DNA of 64,000 nt from Desulfuromonas acetexigens (GCF_900111775.1 NZ_FOJJ01000023.1:62001-126000), one strand, 5' to 3'. Shown: positions 1-11,203, counted from the stretch's first letter. Numbers and translations are program-made. The notes: generated by a model not told the origin, from the sequence alone.

Positions 1-2386
1 CCCATCGGCCAAGCCACGTCCGCTCGCGCCACCAGCCGATCACCGGATAAACCCCGATCAAATTACATGACGCAATATCAGCAGCCGTGCCCTTCCAGAT
101 ATCGGAATGAACAGAACCTGTATCGCGACTGTTTGATCCAATAAGCCACCGCTCACTACCACTTTCTGTGTCTGGTCTTCCTTCCCCTTCATCACGAGCA
201 GCTTTGTTCAGTCGCTTTATGAAATTTTCTTCGGTCTCTCCCTGACTATTCAGGCCAAACCGCAAACCAAAGGAAGCGTATCGGTATTTGTCCTTCCAGC
301 CAACTTCGCCCGGTCCCGGCTCGATAAAGTAGGAAAGCGTAACGCGCAGAGCCACCGGCATCTCTCCTCTTTCGAGCAAGACCTCACGCGGCCAGGGAAG
401 CCGGTGCAGATGCATATCCTTGGTCGAACAATCGGAGCGGCCTTCTTTCTTGGTGTAGGGCTGAATCTCCGCTTCAGAAATGAGCGTAAGTGAGTTCGAC
501 GCGCAGGCCAACGCCTTGGCAAGGTTGGGGACCCCATATCCACAGATACGCAGCAGCCGTCCATAATCGGACTTGGAATATTCCCCCCGGCCATTCGCGT
601 TCAGGAATTGTCGTTTCATGGCAATCGGCCATTCGGCCGATTGGATCATCAGTCCTCTAATCGTTTCCGGCCACGCCTCAGGATACCGCGCCTGTATCTG
701 GGCTGCCATCCAGGCCGCCTGAGCTGCAGCGGCACTGGTCGCATTGATCGCGTCGAACTGCCTCTGGGTCGGCTGATGTCCCGTCGATAGCAGTGAGAGA
801 TCGTCATGTTCGCTGATGAAACCATCGGGAGCGTGGGCAACATTTCCGCCCTCAAGTACAATGTCCGGTTTGACAGGCCATTTCCCTTCCCAATTGTGTG
901 AGGTGGAGCTGAAGGGTGACAACTCACCCGGTTGGGCCAGCGGGACATGATTTTGAAGGTCCGGGTCCGCAAGAATGGCTTTTTCCGTGTATGCGCCCAC
1001 GGTGAGGGCATTCCAGGACTGGCCGGGGTCACAAACGGAATACCCCAAATTGCTTTGTGGATAGTCGGCCCAAATCTGCTGTTCCTCGATATTCCCCGCT
1101 GAAACGATGAAAAGACGCCTGGTGTCGTCGTCATACCCGGAGGTGAGTTTGTCGATGGCCGCCGACCACGAAGAAGGCCGCCCCTGGTCGCGCCCATCTT
1201 CAGAGGTCACCGCCATACAACCAATGCGATTTCGTTCCGGAGCCTGGATTGCGGCGCGGTACATACCCTGGATGGTGATGTCGCCGTACAGGTCCGGGTC
1301 GTTGGCCCCTCGCGGAGGAAGTATCTTCGCTGACTCCAAACAATGATCGACCCGGAGTGGATGGCTGTGCTGCAAGACATCCGTCAGGTCGCCGAAGGCG
1401 GCGACTCCGCACATCAAGGTGCCATGGCCTTTATCATCGTTGACACCCCAGCCGGGTTCCACCGCGTGACAATCGGCATCGGCAAGAACGGGCCGGAGTA
1501 GCGCGTGCCCGTTGTTGGCCCCGGTATCGAGGACGCACACGGCCACCGTGGCATCGGGATTGACCCGCAAACGGGAACGCAGATCGTTCACCCATTCCGT
1601 CTGATCCCGATTCTCCAATTCGAGAAAGAACCGCGCGGTCTCCTTGGCTCGTCTGAATTCGGCGATATCGGGGCTGGACTCGATCAAGTTGGCGAGCTGC
1701 TCCCGGGTCGACCTGCCGAGCAGCACCGTTCTTTCAGGAAAACGAAGCGATCGCGCCTGCACGTTTATGTTCAAGGCGGCAGCGGTCTCCCGAAAACGCT
1801 GCTCGATATCGTCATCCGTTCCCTGTAGCCAGATTTCGCACCAGACCGCCGTCGTCCCCTGTGGTAACAGGCGCAGGTCGTCGCGCCAGAAGGATTCCAG
1901 AACTGCCAGCCTTAGGTCTTCGATGCTCCGCATCAGCGTCGCATGCGTACGTTTGTTACCCCCGGATTCATTCTGGGCGTATTCGTTGATTTTCTTGAGG
2001 AATTTTTCTTGCTTACCCGAGGGAATGAAAACGGTTGCCCGGGTGATCTCCTGTGTAGGATCAGTCTCGGCGCGGATGGTATAGACGTTGAGAAGGCGTA
2101 TCCCGGCACCTCGGTCTTCGAGACTCTTGGTGACTAGATCGTATCCCGGCGCTCCTTCGAACTCGACATAAACGCCATCCCTGGTCGGCATCGATACCGC
2201 CGTCCGGGATTCTTGCTGCTCTCTTGCCCTGGCCCAGATGGCGGCCCATTGATTCTGCAGCTTGGTGCTATGCGATTGACGATTACGCTCGGGGATATCC
2301 TTTTGTGGACCACCGCCACGAGGAGTCGTAAATTTATCGGTTTCCTGTGTATCGCGCAGAAAAATATGGGAATGCTCTGTAGCCAT
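1..2386 (-). CDS. ietS: IetS-like S8 subtilisin-family serine protease (3' end outside window)
   Basis: The minus frame from the ATG at 2386 stays open for 795 codons to the window edge, so the C-terminus is missing. The subtilase triad is readable: Asp287 in VCVLDTGAN, His321 in GHGTLMCG and Ser551 in NATSAAAAQAA. About 280 residues precede the catalytic core, and no signal peptide is seen, so a cytoplasmic enzyme is likely. It starts 6 bp after the stop of an AAA+ ATPase. ATPase plus subtilase is the composition of the IetAS anti-phage system. In that family the ATPase is thought to control the protease; the trigger here is unknown. It is the last visible gene of the hsdM-hsdS-kwaA-kwaB-ietA-ietS operon. 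The family call is firm; the defence role is inferred from the pairing and the neighbours. Confidence 0.85.
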   Translation of the reverse strand, partial: MATEHSHIFLRDTQETDKFTTPRGGGPQKDIPERNRQSHSTKLQNQWAAIWARAREQQESRTAVSMPTRDGVYVEFEGAPGYDLVTKSLEDRGAGIRLLNVYTIRAETDPTQEITRATVFIPSGKQEKFLKKINEYAQNESGGNKRTHATLMRSIEDLRLAVLESFWRDDLRLLPQGTTAVWCEIWLQGTDDDIEQRFRETAAALNINVQARSLRFPERTVLLGRSTREQLANLIESSPDIAEFRRAKETARFFLELENRDQTEWVNDLRSRLRVNPDATVAVCVLDTGANNGHALLRPVLADADCHAVEPGWGVNDDKGHGTLMCGVAAFGDLTDVLQHSHPLRVDHCLESAKILPPRGANDPDLYGDITIQGMYRAAIQAPERNRIGCMAVTSEDGRDQGRPSSWSAAIDKLTSGYDDDTRRLFIVSAGNIEEQQIWADYPQSNLGYSVCDPGQSWNALTVGAYTEKAILADPDLQNHVPLAQPGELSPFSSTSHNWEGKWPVKPDIVLEGGNVAHAPDGFISEHDDLSLLSTGHQPTQRQFDAINATSAAAAQAAWMAAQIQARYPEAWPETIRGLMIQSAEWPIAMKRQFLNANGRGEYSKSDYGRLLRICGYGVPNLAKALACASNSLTLISEAEIQPYTKKEGRSDCSTKDMHLHRLPWPREVLLERGEMPVALRVTLSYFIEPGPGEVGWKDKYRYASFGLRFGLNSQGETEENFIKRLNKAARDEGEGRPDTESGSERWLIGSNSRDTGSVHSDIWKGTAADIASCNLIGVYPVIGWWRERTWLGRW

Positions 2387-2392
2387 GCGATC

Positions 2393-3361
2393 TTACCCCC
2401 TCGTGGACGCCTTATAGGCGGATCGTCTCTCCTGAAGCATTTGCTTGAGCAGCGTCGCGGTCACGGTTTTGCGGTCGGCGAGAATCGTCTCCTTGATCGC
2501 GTCGTCACAGGCCTGGGCGATCTCGGCATGGCTAAGCGATTCAGCAATTTTGGCCGAGGTTTCAAGCTGCATTTTCTTCGAGCGGAACGACCCCAGACGG
2601 TTCTCGATCAACCGTTCGATCTCGGCCTTTTCCGGCAGGTGGTAATGCAGCACGTCGTCAAAACGCCGGAAAAGCGCCTGGTCCAGAATGCGGGGATTGT
2701 TGGTTGCCGCCACGATCAGGCTGTCCGAGCTGTCCCGCTCGATGAACTGAAGAAATGCATTGAGCACCCGGCGCATCTCGCCTACGTCGTTTTCACGACT
2801 GCGCTCACCGCCGATGGCGTCGAATTCGTCAAACAGATACACTCCCCGGCGCTCCTGAATGACATCGAAAATCTGGCGCAACTTGGCGCTCGTCTCACCC
2901 ATGAACTTGGTGACGATCTTGTCCATCATAATGGTGAAGAGCGGCAGGCCTAATTCCCCAGCCAGGACAGCGGCAGTCAGGGTTTTGCCTGTTCCCGGCG
3001 GTCCAGCGAGCAGGATCTTTCGCCGGTGAGACAAGCCGTGCTTTTCAAGTTTTGCCTTCTGCCGGTATTCACGCAAGATGCGCTCGATCCTCCCGCGCAT
3101 CTCATCGGATTGCACAAGCACCCCAAGACGTTCCTTGGGCTCCGAGGTCAACACCATGTGATCCAGATCCGGTGTGAAAGGAATTACCCGGACTGGCCGT
3201 GCCTTGGCCTTATCGACCAGAGTTCGTATCTCGTGAGCCAGGCTCTGATGCCCCTGTTTCGCTTCATGGGCGGCAACCTGCAGCGCAATAGTGAAGAACT
3301 GCTCTGGATGATCGCTTAAATGAGAGCGGATGAGGGATTTGATTTGTTCGGCGGTTGCCAT
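2393..3361 (-). CDS. ietA: IetA-like AAA+ ATPase
   Basis: A 322-aa protein if started at the ATG at 3361 (MATAEQIKSL). An in-frame ATG at 3394 is possible, but an AGGAGG-type ribosome site sits about 11 nt before 3361. An N-terminal helical region (about residues 1-105) is followed by one AAA+ module with Walker A GPPGTGKT, Walker B LFDEFDAIGGERS, a sensor-like ATNNP and an arginine-finger-like RRFDD. The layout resembles small cytoplasmic AAA ATPases of the SpoVK/FtsH-core type. The subtilase gene follows 6 bp downstream, matching the IetA-IetS pair. It is probably the regulatory or unfolding partner of the protease. Its 5' junction contains a relic of an hsdS 3' end (3397-3426), which suggests that it once followed hsdS directly. 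Confidence 0.85.
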   Translation of the reverse strand: MATAEQIKSLIRSHLSDHPEQFFTIALQVAAHEAKQGHQSLAHEIRTLVDKAKARPVRVIPFTPDLDHMVLTSEPKERLGVLVQSDEMRGRIERILREYRQKAKLEKHGLSHRRKILLAGPPGTGKTLTAAVLAGELGLPLFTIMMDKIVTKFMGETSAKLRQIFDVIQERRGVYLFDEFDAIGGERSRENDVGEMRRVLNAFLQFIERDSSDSLIVAATNNPRILDQALFRRFDDVLHYHLPEKAEIERLIENRLGSFRSKKMQLETSAKIAESLSHAEIAQACDDAIKETILADRKTVTATLLKQMLQERRSAYKASTRG

Positions 3362-3362
3362 G

Positions 3363-3536
3363 CTACGCATTCCCTCCTGTTGTATTGCTGTCATCTTTCA
3401 TACCGCCACCTCCCCGTTCATCAGTTGGAGGTTCACCACTACTGGTGGTGTAAGCAAAGGCGCATATTTCCCGCACTTGGCTCGAGTGCCAGAGCGCTTG
3501 AACTGGGCGGTGTTTGTTAATATCCCTTGAGTTCAT
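3363..3536 (-). CDS. Small ORF bridging kwaB and ietA (57 aa, doubtful)
   Basis: The ATG at 3536 overlaps the kwaB stop as ATGA. The frame runs 57 codons to a TAG one base before the ietA ATG at 3361. The second half repeats the peptide TDERGGGGMK, which is also encoded out of frame just before kwaA, because both places carry the same 30-bp sequence. The reading frame may therefore be a by-product of a duplicated junction. Its value could be translational coupling of ietA to kwaB rather than a functional peptide. No known domain is recognised. Confidence 0.25.
   Translation of the reverse strand: MNSRDINKHRPVQALWHSSQVREICAFAYTTSSGEPPTDERGGGGMKDDSNTTGGNA
3397..3426 (-). repeat. Copy 2 of hsdS 3'-end sequence (relic)
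   Basis: These 30 bases match positions 5000-5029, the genuine 3' end of hsdS plus the following ATGAA, with one mismatch. In the hsdS frame they encode LMNGEVAV and a stop, against LMNGEVVV in real HsdS. Together the two copies flank kwaA and kwaB as direct repeats. The likely reading is a scar left when kwaAB was inserted after hsdS. Confidence 0.85.
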
Positions 3537-4444
3537 GAAGCTTCCTTACGAAGGCGTGTTCGACTCGGTGCCCGGTATTGTTCCGGTTCATCCGGCACAA
3601 GTTTTACCTCGTAGCGACGGCGATCAAGCACTTCCAAAAAACCCATGATGTCTCGTCCATTAACGATAAGCTCTTCCCCGTTTATAGTAATATCAACTCC
3701 AGTTGCACCACACGCATCAATCAGGTGTTGCCTATCGATCTTGGCGACTTCCTGCTGTGAACGGATAGAAGCAAGGTATCGGGCGGCACGGGGATGGGTG
3801 GTAGCGTACTGCTGAATACCGCCAAACTGTACGAAAGGCAGGTCTGCCTGAAGCGTTGCAACATTGCCAACAACAGCGGCAAGAATAGCCTCCTGCAGTT
3901 TTCCGGCAAATTCAAAGCCGCTTGGACGTAAGATATTGATTCTCTGGCTATCAATCAATAAATCGAAGTCATTATCCAACTTGAAAATTTTATCGCCCAC
4001 TATCCTCAGGGCATCCCCACTTTGCCAAATCAAGCGGCTTTTCAATACACCCTTGAATTGGGTTGATCGCCTTACTGCCGTGAGGTATCGGCCCTGGTTA
4101 TCAGTGAACTTTGCGAAATAGCAAAACATTGCCTCTGTATAATCAAGGGAGTTCTGATCAATATCCAGGTTGACTGCCTCGTGCAGGTTCCTCATACGCA
4201 CAGCCAATTCGTCATCAAGCGGAAGATATACATGTTCGCAGCCAGAGTGCTTTTCTGAAGGTTCATAGCGGACCGGATCATTGCTCAGTTGCCGCATGGT
4301 CGCCCAAGTTTCCGCGGCCATCTCACCAAGTGCAGTCTGCACAGCCTCATCCACCATCACGCAATGAAAGGCGTGTTCATCGCCATCGTCCCGCCCTACG
4401 CCAAACTGCACCGTCCGGATGGCATTCAACTCAAAATCCATCAT
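3533..4444 (-). CDS. kwaB: KwaB-like protein (DUF4868), Kiwa anti-phage system
   Basis: A 303-aa soluble protein with no signal peptide or membrane segment. Size, composition and segments such as SQFKGVL-like 'STQFKGVLKSRLIW' and 'DKIFKLDNDFDLLI' fit the DUF4868 family, of which KwaB is the named defence member. Its ATG overlaps the TGA of the upstream four-helix membrane protein as ATGA, the expected kwaA-kwaB coupling. In Kiwa, the membrane protein KwaA is reported to act with the DNA-binding effector KwaB against phage. The pair here is embedded in a type I modification operon rather than standing alone. Assignment is by recognition of the protein and its partner, without a profile search. 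Confidence 0.8.
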   Translation of the reverse strand: MMDFELNAIRTVQFGVGRDDGDEHAFHCVMVDEAVQTALGEMAAETWATMRQLSNDPVRYEPSEKHSGCEHVYLPLDDELAVRMRNLHEAVNLDIDQNSLDYTEAMFCYFAKFTDNQGRYLTAVRRSTQFKGVLKSRLIWQSGDALRIVGDKIFKLDNDFDLLIDSQRINILRPSGFEFAGKLQEAILAAVVGNVATLQADLPFVQFGGIQQYATTHPRAARYLASIRSQQEVAKIDRQHLIDACGATGVDITINGEELIVNGRDIMGFLEVLDRRRYEVKLVPDEPEQYRAPSRTRLRKEAS

Positions 4445-5004
4445 TCCCCTCCTGATTCAAAGTAAACCGTATTGCTCAAGCGATAAGCGTCGATTTGTTC
4501 TCCACCAGACACAGCGACACGTTTCGTAATCAAAACAACGCTGGTTTTACCGCTCAGCGGGTTGTCGTTTGTTTTCGGGTAGATCGTGAAGACATGGAAG
4601 CCAAACGCCGCGAACAGGATGTTCATGTAATGAAGATTCAGGTGCCAGAACAGGAAAACGATAAAGCCTAGCGCCACCAATACCGCTGCAAGGTCGCGCC
4701 AAGCACTCAAATCAGCGCTGTAAAAGGGCAGCAACATGGCAAACAGGTAAACCAACAAGTGATCTCGATGGTCCTCTACCTTGCCAACCACGATGGGGCG
4801 AATCTGTTTTTGTTTTCTCGCGATCACGATACGCCGCCAAAGATACAAAGACGGCGCAATAACCATGAAGAGACAAAACCCAAGAAACCAATACTCGGGT
4901 ATCAAGCTGTTGCCGCGTACCGCCCATAATATGAACAAGGGCGAGATACTGCTCAACACCATCATCAACCGGGCCAACCTGAGACCCTCTTTGACTGGCT
5001 TCAT
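4441..5004 (-). CDS. kwaA: KwaA-like membrane protein, Kiwa anti-phage system
   Basis: A 187-aa protein starting at the ATG at 5004 (MKPVKEGLRL), which overlaps the hsdS stop as ATGA. The frame is open further upstream, but that part is antisense-free overlap with hsdS coding sequence and is not used. Four hydrophobic segments are visible, around LARLMMVLSSISPLFILWAV, WFLGFCLFMVIAPSLYLW, LLVYLFAMLLPFY and LAAVLVALGFIVFLFW. The short C-terminal part is polar (YPKTNDNPLSGKTSVVLITKR). This is the KwaA topology and length. It is followed by kwaB with a 4-nt overlap. It probably sits in the inner membrane as the sensing half of Kiwa. Because it is coupled to hsdS, its expression should follow that of the modification genes. 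Confidence 0.8.
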   Translation of the reverse strand: MKPVKEGLRLARLMMVLSSISPLFILWAVRGNSLIPEYWFLGFCLFMVIAPSLYLWRRIVIARKQKQIRPIVVGKVEDHRDHLLVYLFAMLLPFYSADLSAWRDLAAVLVALGFIVFLFWHLNLHYMNILFAAFGFHVFTIYPKTNDNPLSGKTSVVLITKRVAVSGGEQIDAYRLSNTVYFESGGE

Positions 5005-5029
5005 ACCACCACCTCCCCGTTCATCAGTT
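5000..5029 (-). repeat. Copy 1 of hsdS 3'-end sequence (in the intact hsdS)
   Basis: This is the functional 3' end of hsdS (encoding LMNGEVVV, stop) overlapping the kwaA start. It is repeated with one mismatch in 30 at 3397-3426, just before ietA. The 1.6-kb unit between the copies contains kwaA and kwaB and nothing else. Confidence 0.85.
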
Positions 5030-6061
5030 TGGGCAGGAGGAGGTCGCGGGCTTTGACAAGTGATGCATTCTGCCGCTTCAACAATTCCATCTGCTGATGC
5101 AGCGGCGATACCGTCTCCTCGAACAATCGAAGAATCTTCTGATCTGCGACCAGAATTGAACGACTGTGGGCAAAATCGCGATTCAATCCGGGAACAGCAA
5201 CATCCGTGCTGATGAAGGTCATCTGTTGCAGAGCGTAGTAGAGGAAGAAAGAGCAAAGCTCCGAGTCGATGTAGTACACCGTATCGATGGGGTGGCAATC
5301 GTCCGGTGACCAGTACACGCTGCCGACATTACCTTTTCGGCCGACGATGATGGTGGGGCCAGGCACGAGGGCTTTTGTGTGGGTCCCAACAATCCCGCTT
5401 GAGCCATAGACCGGAAACGGCCCGGGAACGCGATCGTCGTTCTTCAAGGCTTTACCGTATTTCAGGGGGGCAATAGCCCCCAACGGCTTCTTCTCCCACC
5501 CCTCCGGCACGCCGTCGATGATTTGGGTGTGTTCGTGGCCGGGGAAGCGGAGGTGGACGAACCATTCCTTGTAGAGCAGCCGCGCCGCCTGCTCCAGCAA
5601 CTGAATTCGCCGCCGGTTGTTCTCGATCAGGTCGTCGTAGGCCGTGATGATGCAGGCAATGCGTCTTTGAGCCTCAACAGGTGGTAGCGTAATGCTGTAA
5701 GCGCTAAGCGAATCAATGGTTATCTGAGCTTGTGCAGCCCCAGTGTTGAGTTTTTCTTTTAGAGGTTCACGGCCGAGTCGGTACAGTAGAAACTTTTTAT
5801 CTACAATTCCTTCATCGTGATCCAGTACGATTGAAAGATTTGTAATCCAAGATTTTTCGGGTGACATTTTGACGTCTCCCGTACCCCCCACACCTCTTGC
5901 AACAACGATGACGCGCGGTTCGTCATACAGGTACTCCTTGGCGCATCCCGTAATTCTGTATCCACTGAAAATCGGGTATCCCTCGTCAGCTACGACATTG
6001 CTGGGGGGGATCTTGCCGTACTTCATTCGACAGATATCGCCCAATTTATAAGGAGTTAAGT

Positions 6062-6065
<4 letters not shown>
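5001..6065 (-). CDS. hsdS: Type I restriction-modification specificity subunit HsdS
   Basis: A 354-aa protein with two target-recognition half-domains. The first is near residues 1-115, from YKLGDICRMKYGKIPPS to ITLPPVEAQRRIACII. The second, around residues 190-330, begins GWEKKPLGAIAPLKYGK. Each is followed by a helical spacer, and the C-terminus ends in the usual DLLLPKLMNGEV. The ATG overlaps the hsdM stop as ATGA. The protein determines the DNA sequence methylated by the HsdM2S complex. At 354 aa it is somewhat shorter than many HsdS proteins, but no truncation is evident. The target sequence cannot be predicted from the protein alone. Confidence 0.93.
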
Positions 6066-8176
<2,111 letters not shown>

Positions 8177-8384
8177 GCTTACGCTTCCTTCCCAAAATAC
8201 GCTTTTACGATAGCGTCATCAAATTAACAAGAACAAACAAAAGGCTGGCCACCCCTTCCGCAACGACCCGCTGAAACAACGATCCTCGAAAAAGGAGGCA
8301 AAAAGGGCCCTTATCGTAACACGATAATGAGAATTTCCATTGTCTAATCGACCTCAATAGCCACCACACTGGAGGAGGATGACG
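8177..8384. promoter_or_regulatory. Divergent intergenic region with palindromic operator candidate
   Basis: These 208 bp separate hsdM (minus) from the recombinase trio (plus) and must hold both promoters. At 8311-8327 there is a perfect inverted repeat, TTATCGT-AAC-ACGATAA, placed where it could control both directions. A strong GGAGGAGG ribosome site at 8371-8378 precedes the trio start. I could not assign clear -35/-10 pairs. Confidence 0.5.
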
Positions 8385-8879
8385 ATGGAAATACACAGGG
8401 TACCGATCCAAAAACTGCGCCGCCATGAGGGATATAAATCCTACGGCGCGACGATGGCGAAAACCGACTATCTGCTGCGTGACCCAGGGCTCATCCAGCC
8501 GGAAGCTATCGAGGTCGTGCTGGAAACACTGCCGATCGTCGCGATTCGACAGGGACGATCATGGGAATACATTTCCGGGCATCGCACATTCATCGTAGCG
8601 GGAAGCGTACTGGGAGTCGAAGCCCAAGTGCCGATCCGGGTAATCAGAAATCCGGGAGCACAACGAATCCGTCTGTACATCGCAGCCGACATCATGGCAT
8701 CCTCGATAATCACCGGCATCTCCCGGAAGAGTGATCTGGGCGAGCTGTTGACCGAGCTGCGGCGTCGGGACAATGTTACCCACGAGAAGCTCTTTGTTGC
8801 TTCTACACAAAAGACCTTTGCGTCGGCTCTCAGCGCGACCAAAGAGACGGTTTTTCGTAGCAGAAAGGCAAGACGATGA
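8385..8879 (+). CDS. ParB-like-fold small protein, first gene of recombinase trio
   Basis: A 164-aa protein. The ATG at 8385 (MEIHRVPIQK) is preferred over the one at 8379 because it lies 7-8 nt after a GGAGG site. The N-terminal half resembles the ParB/Srx N-terminal fold: IHRVPIQKLRRHEGY, then SGHRTFIVAGSVLGVEAQVPIRV, recalling the ParB pattern 'GhrRl-A--lG----vpv'. No catalytic function can be assigned. The C-terminus is basic (RSRKARR). Its stop overlaps the next start as ATGA, so it is co-translated with the two large recombinase-like proteins. It may be a DNA-binding accessory factor of the module, though this is inferred from context and a weak fold resemblance. Confidence 0.6.
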   Translation: MEIHRVPIQKLRRHEGYKSYGATMAKTDYLLRDPGLIQPEAIEVVLETLPIVAIRQGRSWEYISGHRTFIVAGSVLGVEAQVPIRVIRNPGAQRIRLYIAADIMASSIITGISRKSDLGELLTELRRRDNVTHEKLFVASTQKTFASALSATKETVFRSRKARR

Positions 8880-11203
8880 CCAGAGACCAGATCACAAAAA
8901 CGCTACTAGGAGAAGGTTTTCCCGCTAGTAGTATCGATAGCTTTCTTTCGTTGATTGATCTTCCCGAAGGCGGTGATGGCCTCGATCAAATCCTGAAGTT
9001 TTTTCCTGAGCTTTTGGATAAAATCGCGAGCTTTGGCCTCCATTACCGGGACTTTCAATACGATCGACAATGGCTGGATATGGCTACAACGCTCGCCTCG
9101 CTGATGCAGCCCCCCACTGCCGTAACATATCGAGACCAAAAACGGTCCCCCCTCTGGGGCCTATTTCAAAGCCACGCCGTCTATGTAGCGATTTGGACCA
9201 TATTACAAGGTCCGAGGGAAACTACGGCGTACATAGAATTGCTTGCCCACGTGGTTATATCGACATCCATCATAAGAGAAAAGGCAGAAAAGAGCCCGGA
9301 GTACCGCAATGTACTGGTGACTGCCCCCGGTGCATTAAGAAAGGCTTTCGAGGCATCCACCTCTTTGTCGGGGATAAATCTACATTTTTCCCCCACAGTT
9401 CTACGAAAAGCAATCCTCAATTCCTTCTTGGCCGAGGCTCTGGCGCCGGTATGCACATTATTAAGCTATATCTACACGAAATCGGCGCCTCGCCGCGAGG
9501 GCGGCGAGAGGAGGGCGACCACCTATCGTCATCGATTGACTTCTAGCACATACGATGACCTCGGTCTCGACGAAGAACAGTTGCAGGGAACTACGCAAAT
9601 CACCCTGATCTCACGGCGCCGTGAAGACCCGGACGAGGAAGAAATGCTCCTTGCGGAGGGCGAAATCAGTCACTACCCCGATATGATCGCCGCGAGCGAG
9701 CCGAGGCAACAGCTACATAGTCTGACCCAGAGCATATTATCTTCACAGCGCGCGGCGCGTACCGCCTTGGTCAACCACAATCAAGCCCTGCCCCACCACT
9801 GGCGAGGATTGACCCAGTATGAAATCATGAGGTTGTGGTCTGCCATCGATTGGCTTAGTCGCAATCAGACATCGAACGCTAAAACAGCCAATCCAAACGA
9901 TGTCCTAGCCACGACGATGGCGGCAATGCTTCTGTGTGGGAAATCGGCAGATGAGGCAGCCGGCATGATGATCTACCATGGCGACCCTCCCGACCACCCT
10001 CGGCCCGGCCTGCTACATCGCCATGGTCAATGGTACTGGGTCAGTGTCCCCTATTCGGTCGACTATGGCGATGAGACACCGAAAGGCACATGCCTGACAT
10101 TGCCCCTGCCGCAATGCACCTATGCGGTTTTTCAACATCTGGCCCTGTCTTACTCTGACACCATCGGTGCCTTGACGAACATCTCCGCGCTGCAAACGGA
10201 CATACAGACAATTATTACTAGAATCAATAACAAGTACGGAACAAGGCTAACCAGAGAACGAGTAAGCCATTATCTTTTTGAGCAAATCCAAAAACAGGAA
10301 GGTGCCGATGTCGCCAGCGCCATGTACATCACCGGAAAATCGGCCTATCTCGGCACGGTCGTATCCCACTACACCAGACAGGCCGGAACCCGATTGACAT
10401 CAATCTACATAAAAGTCTGGGAGGGAATTTTTCCCGAGCATCCTGCAGACCTTCCGGGAAAGCACCTCCCCCAAAATCCAGACATAGGTTCTTCCAGAGT
10501 CCCAAGCCGGGAAGTCATCCAATCGCTCGTGGAACAGCTCAAAGCAAAAATCCGTACACACCAAGAATCCTATAAAAAAGACAAAGACCATAGGAATCTG
10601 ATCCAATGCCACAATGCCCTGACTCGTTATACTGCGACCTACATCGCTTATGCCACAGGTATTCGCGCGGTGACGCACCCGTTCCCAAATGAGGAAAATA
10701 TCGACCATGAAACGGGCTTCTGCGTCATCAACGACAAAGATAGTGACGACAACTATCACACACGCCTCATTTGGCTCCCCCCCGGCTGCCACAACCAATA
10801 CCTCCTCTACCGAACCCACTCGAAACTCGTCGCCTCGATCATGGTGAACATCAGAAGTGACTTTTTTACCAAAGCGCAAGACCGGTTTTTCTTTCTCGAC
10901 GAAAATGGGAGTCCGGCGGCTATCAGCCCAAAGAGACTTTATGACTTTTCCGACCTGCCGACGCCAATCTCCATCGCGGAAAATGGGAACCGCCACATGT
11001 TGCGGTCATGGCTATTAGTACGCGGGGTATCGCCGGAAGTCATAAACGCGTTCCTAGGGCACTGGTTCCTCGGCGAAGAACCATGGGCACAGCATTCTGC
11101 GCTGTCCCCCCATCAGTACCGATTGTCATTATCTAGTCACGTGCAAGAGCTTCTCGATCATCTCGGGTTCGAGCCGATTGAAGGAGTCGCAAAAAATGAC
11201 TGA
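8876..11203 (+). CDS. Large tyrosine-recombinase-like protein (775 aa)
   Basis: A 775-aa protein, second gene of the trio. The C-terminal 200 residues carry the spaced residues of a tyrosine recombinase. Arg597 is in TGIRAVTHPF, His707-x-x-Arg710 in RHMLRSWLL, and His729 in FLGHWFLGE. Tyr748 in SPHQYRLSL is a candidate nucleophile. The N-terminal 590 residues are not recognised and probably contain DNA-binding regions. The ATG overlaps the previous stop (ATGA), and its own end overlaps the next gene by 8 nt. Codon use is more AT-rich than in the neighbouring hsdM. Similar large recombinases occur as partners in multi-gene integrase modules such as the gamma-Mobile-Trio; relationship to those is a hypothesis. 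Activity as a recombinase is inferred from the residues only. Confidence 0.6.
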   Translation: MTRDQITKTLLGEGFPASSIDSFLSLIDLPEGGDGLDQILKFFPELLDKIASFGLHYRDFQYDRQWLDMATTLASLMQPPTAVTYRDQKRSPLWGLFQSHAVYVAIWTILQGPRETTAYIELLAHVVISTSIIREKAEKSPEYRNVLVTAPGALRKAFEASTSLSGINLHFSPTVLRKAILNSFLAEALAPVCTLLSYIYTKSAPRREGGERRATTYRHRLTSSTYDDLGLDEEQLQGTTQITLISRRREDPDEEEMLLAEGEISHYPDMIAASEPRQQLHSLTQSILSSQRAARTALVNHNQALPHHWRGLTQYEIMRLWSAIDWLSRNQTSNAKTANPNDVLATTMAAMLLCGKSADEAAGMMIYHGDPPDHPRPGLLHRHGQWYWVSVPYSVDYGDETPKGTCLTLPLPQCTYAVFQHLALSYSDTIGALTNISALQTDIQTIITRINNKYGTRLTRERVSHYLFEQIQKQEGADVASAMYITGKSAYLGTVVSHYTRQAGTRLTSIYIKVWEGIFPEHPADLPGKHLPQNPDIGSSRVPSREVIQSLVEQLKAKIRTHQESYKKDKDHRNLIQCHNALTRYTATYIAYATGIRAVTHPFPNEENIDHETGFCVINDKDSDDNYHTRLIWLPPGCHNQYLLYRTHSKLVASIMVNIRSDFFTKAQDRFFFLDENGSPAAISPKRLYDFSDLPTPISIAENGNRHMLRSWLLVRGVSPEVINAFLGHWFLGEEPWAQHSALSPHQYRLSLSSHVQELLDHLGFEPIEGVAKND

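Noticed and set aside
5005-5298. Longer kwaA starting inside hsdS (285 aa)
   Set aside because: The extra 98 residues overlap hsdS in another frame and have no membrane or family features; the ATG overlapping the hsdS stop fits the operon pattern.
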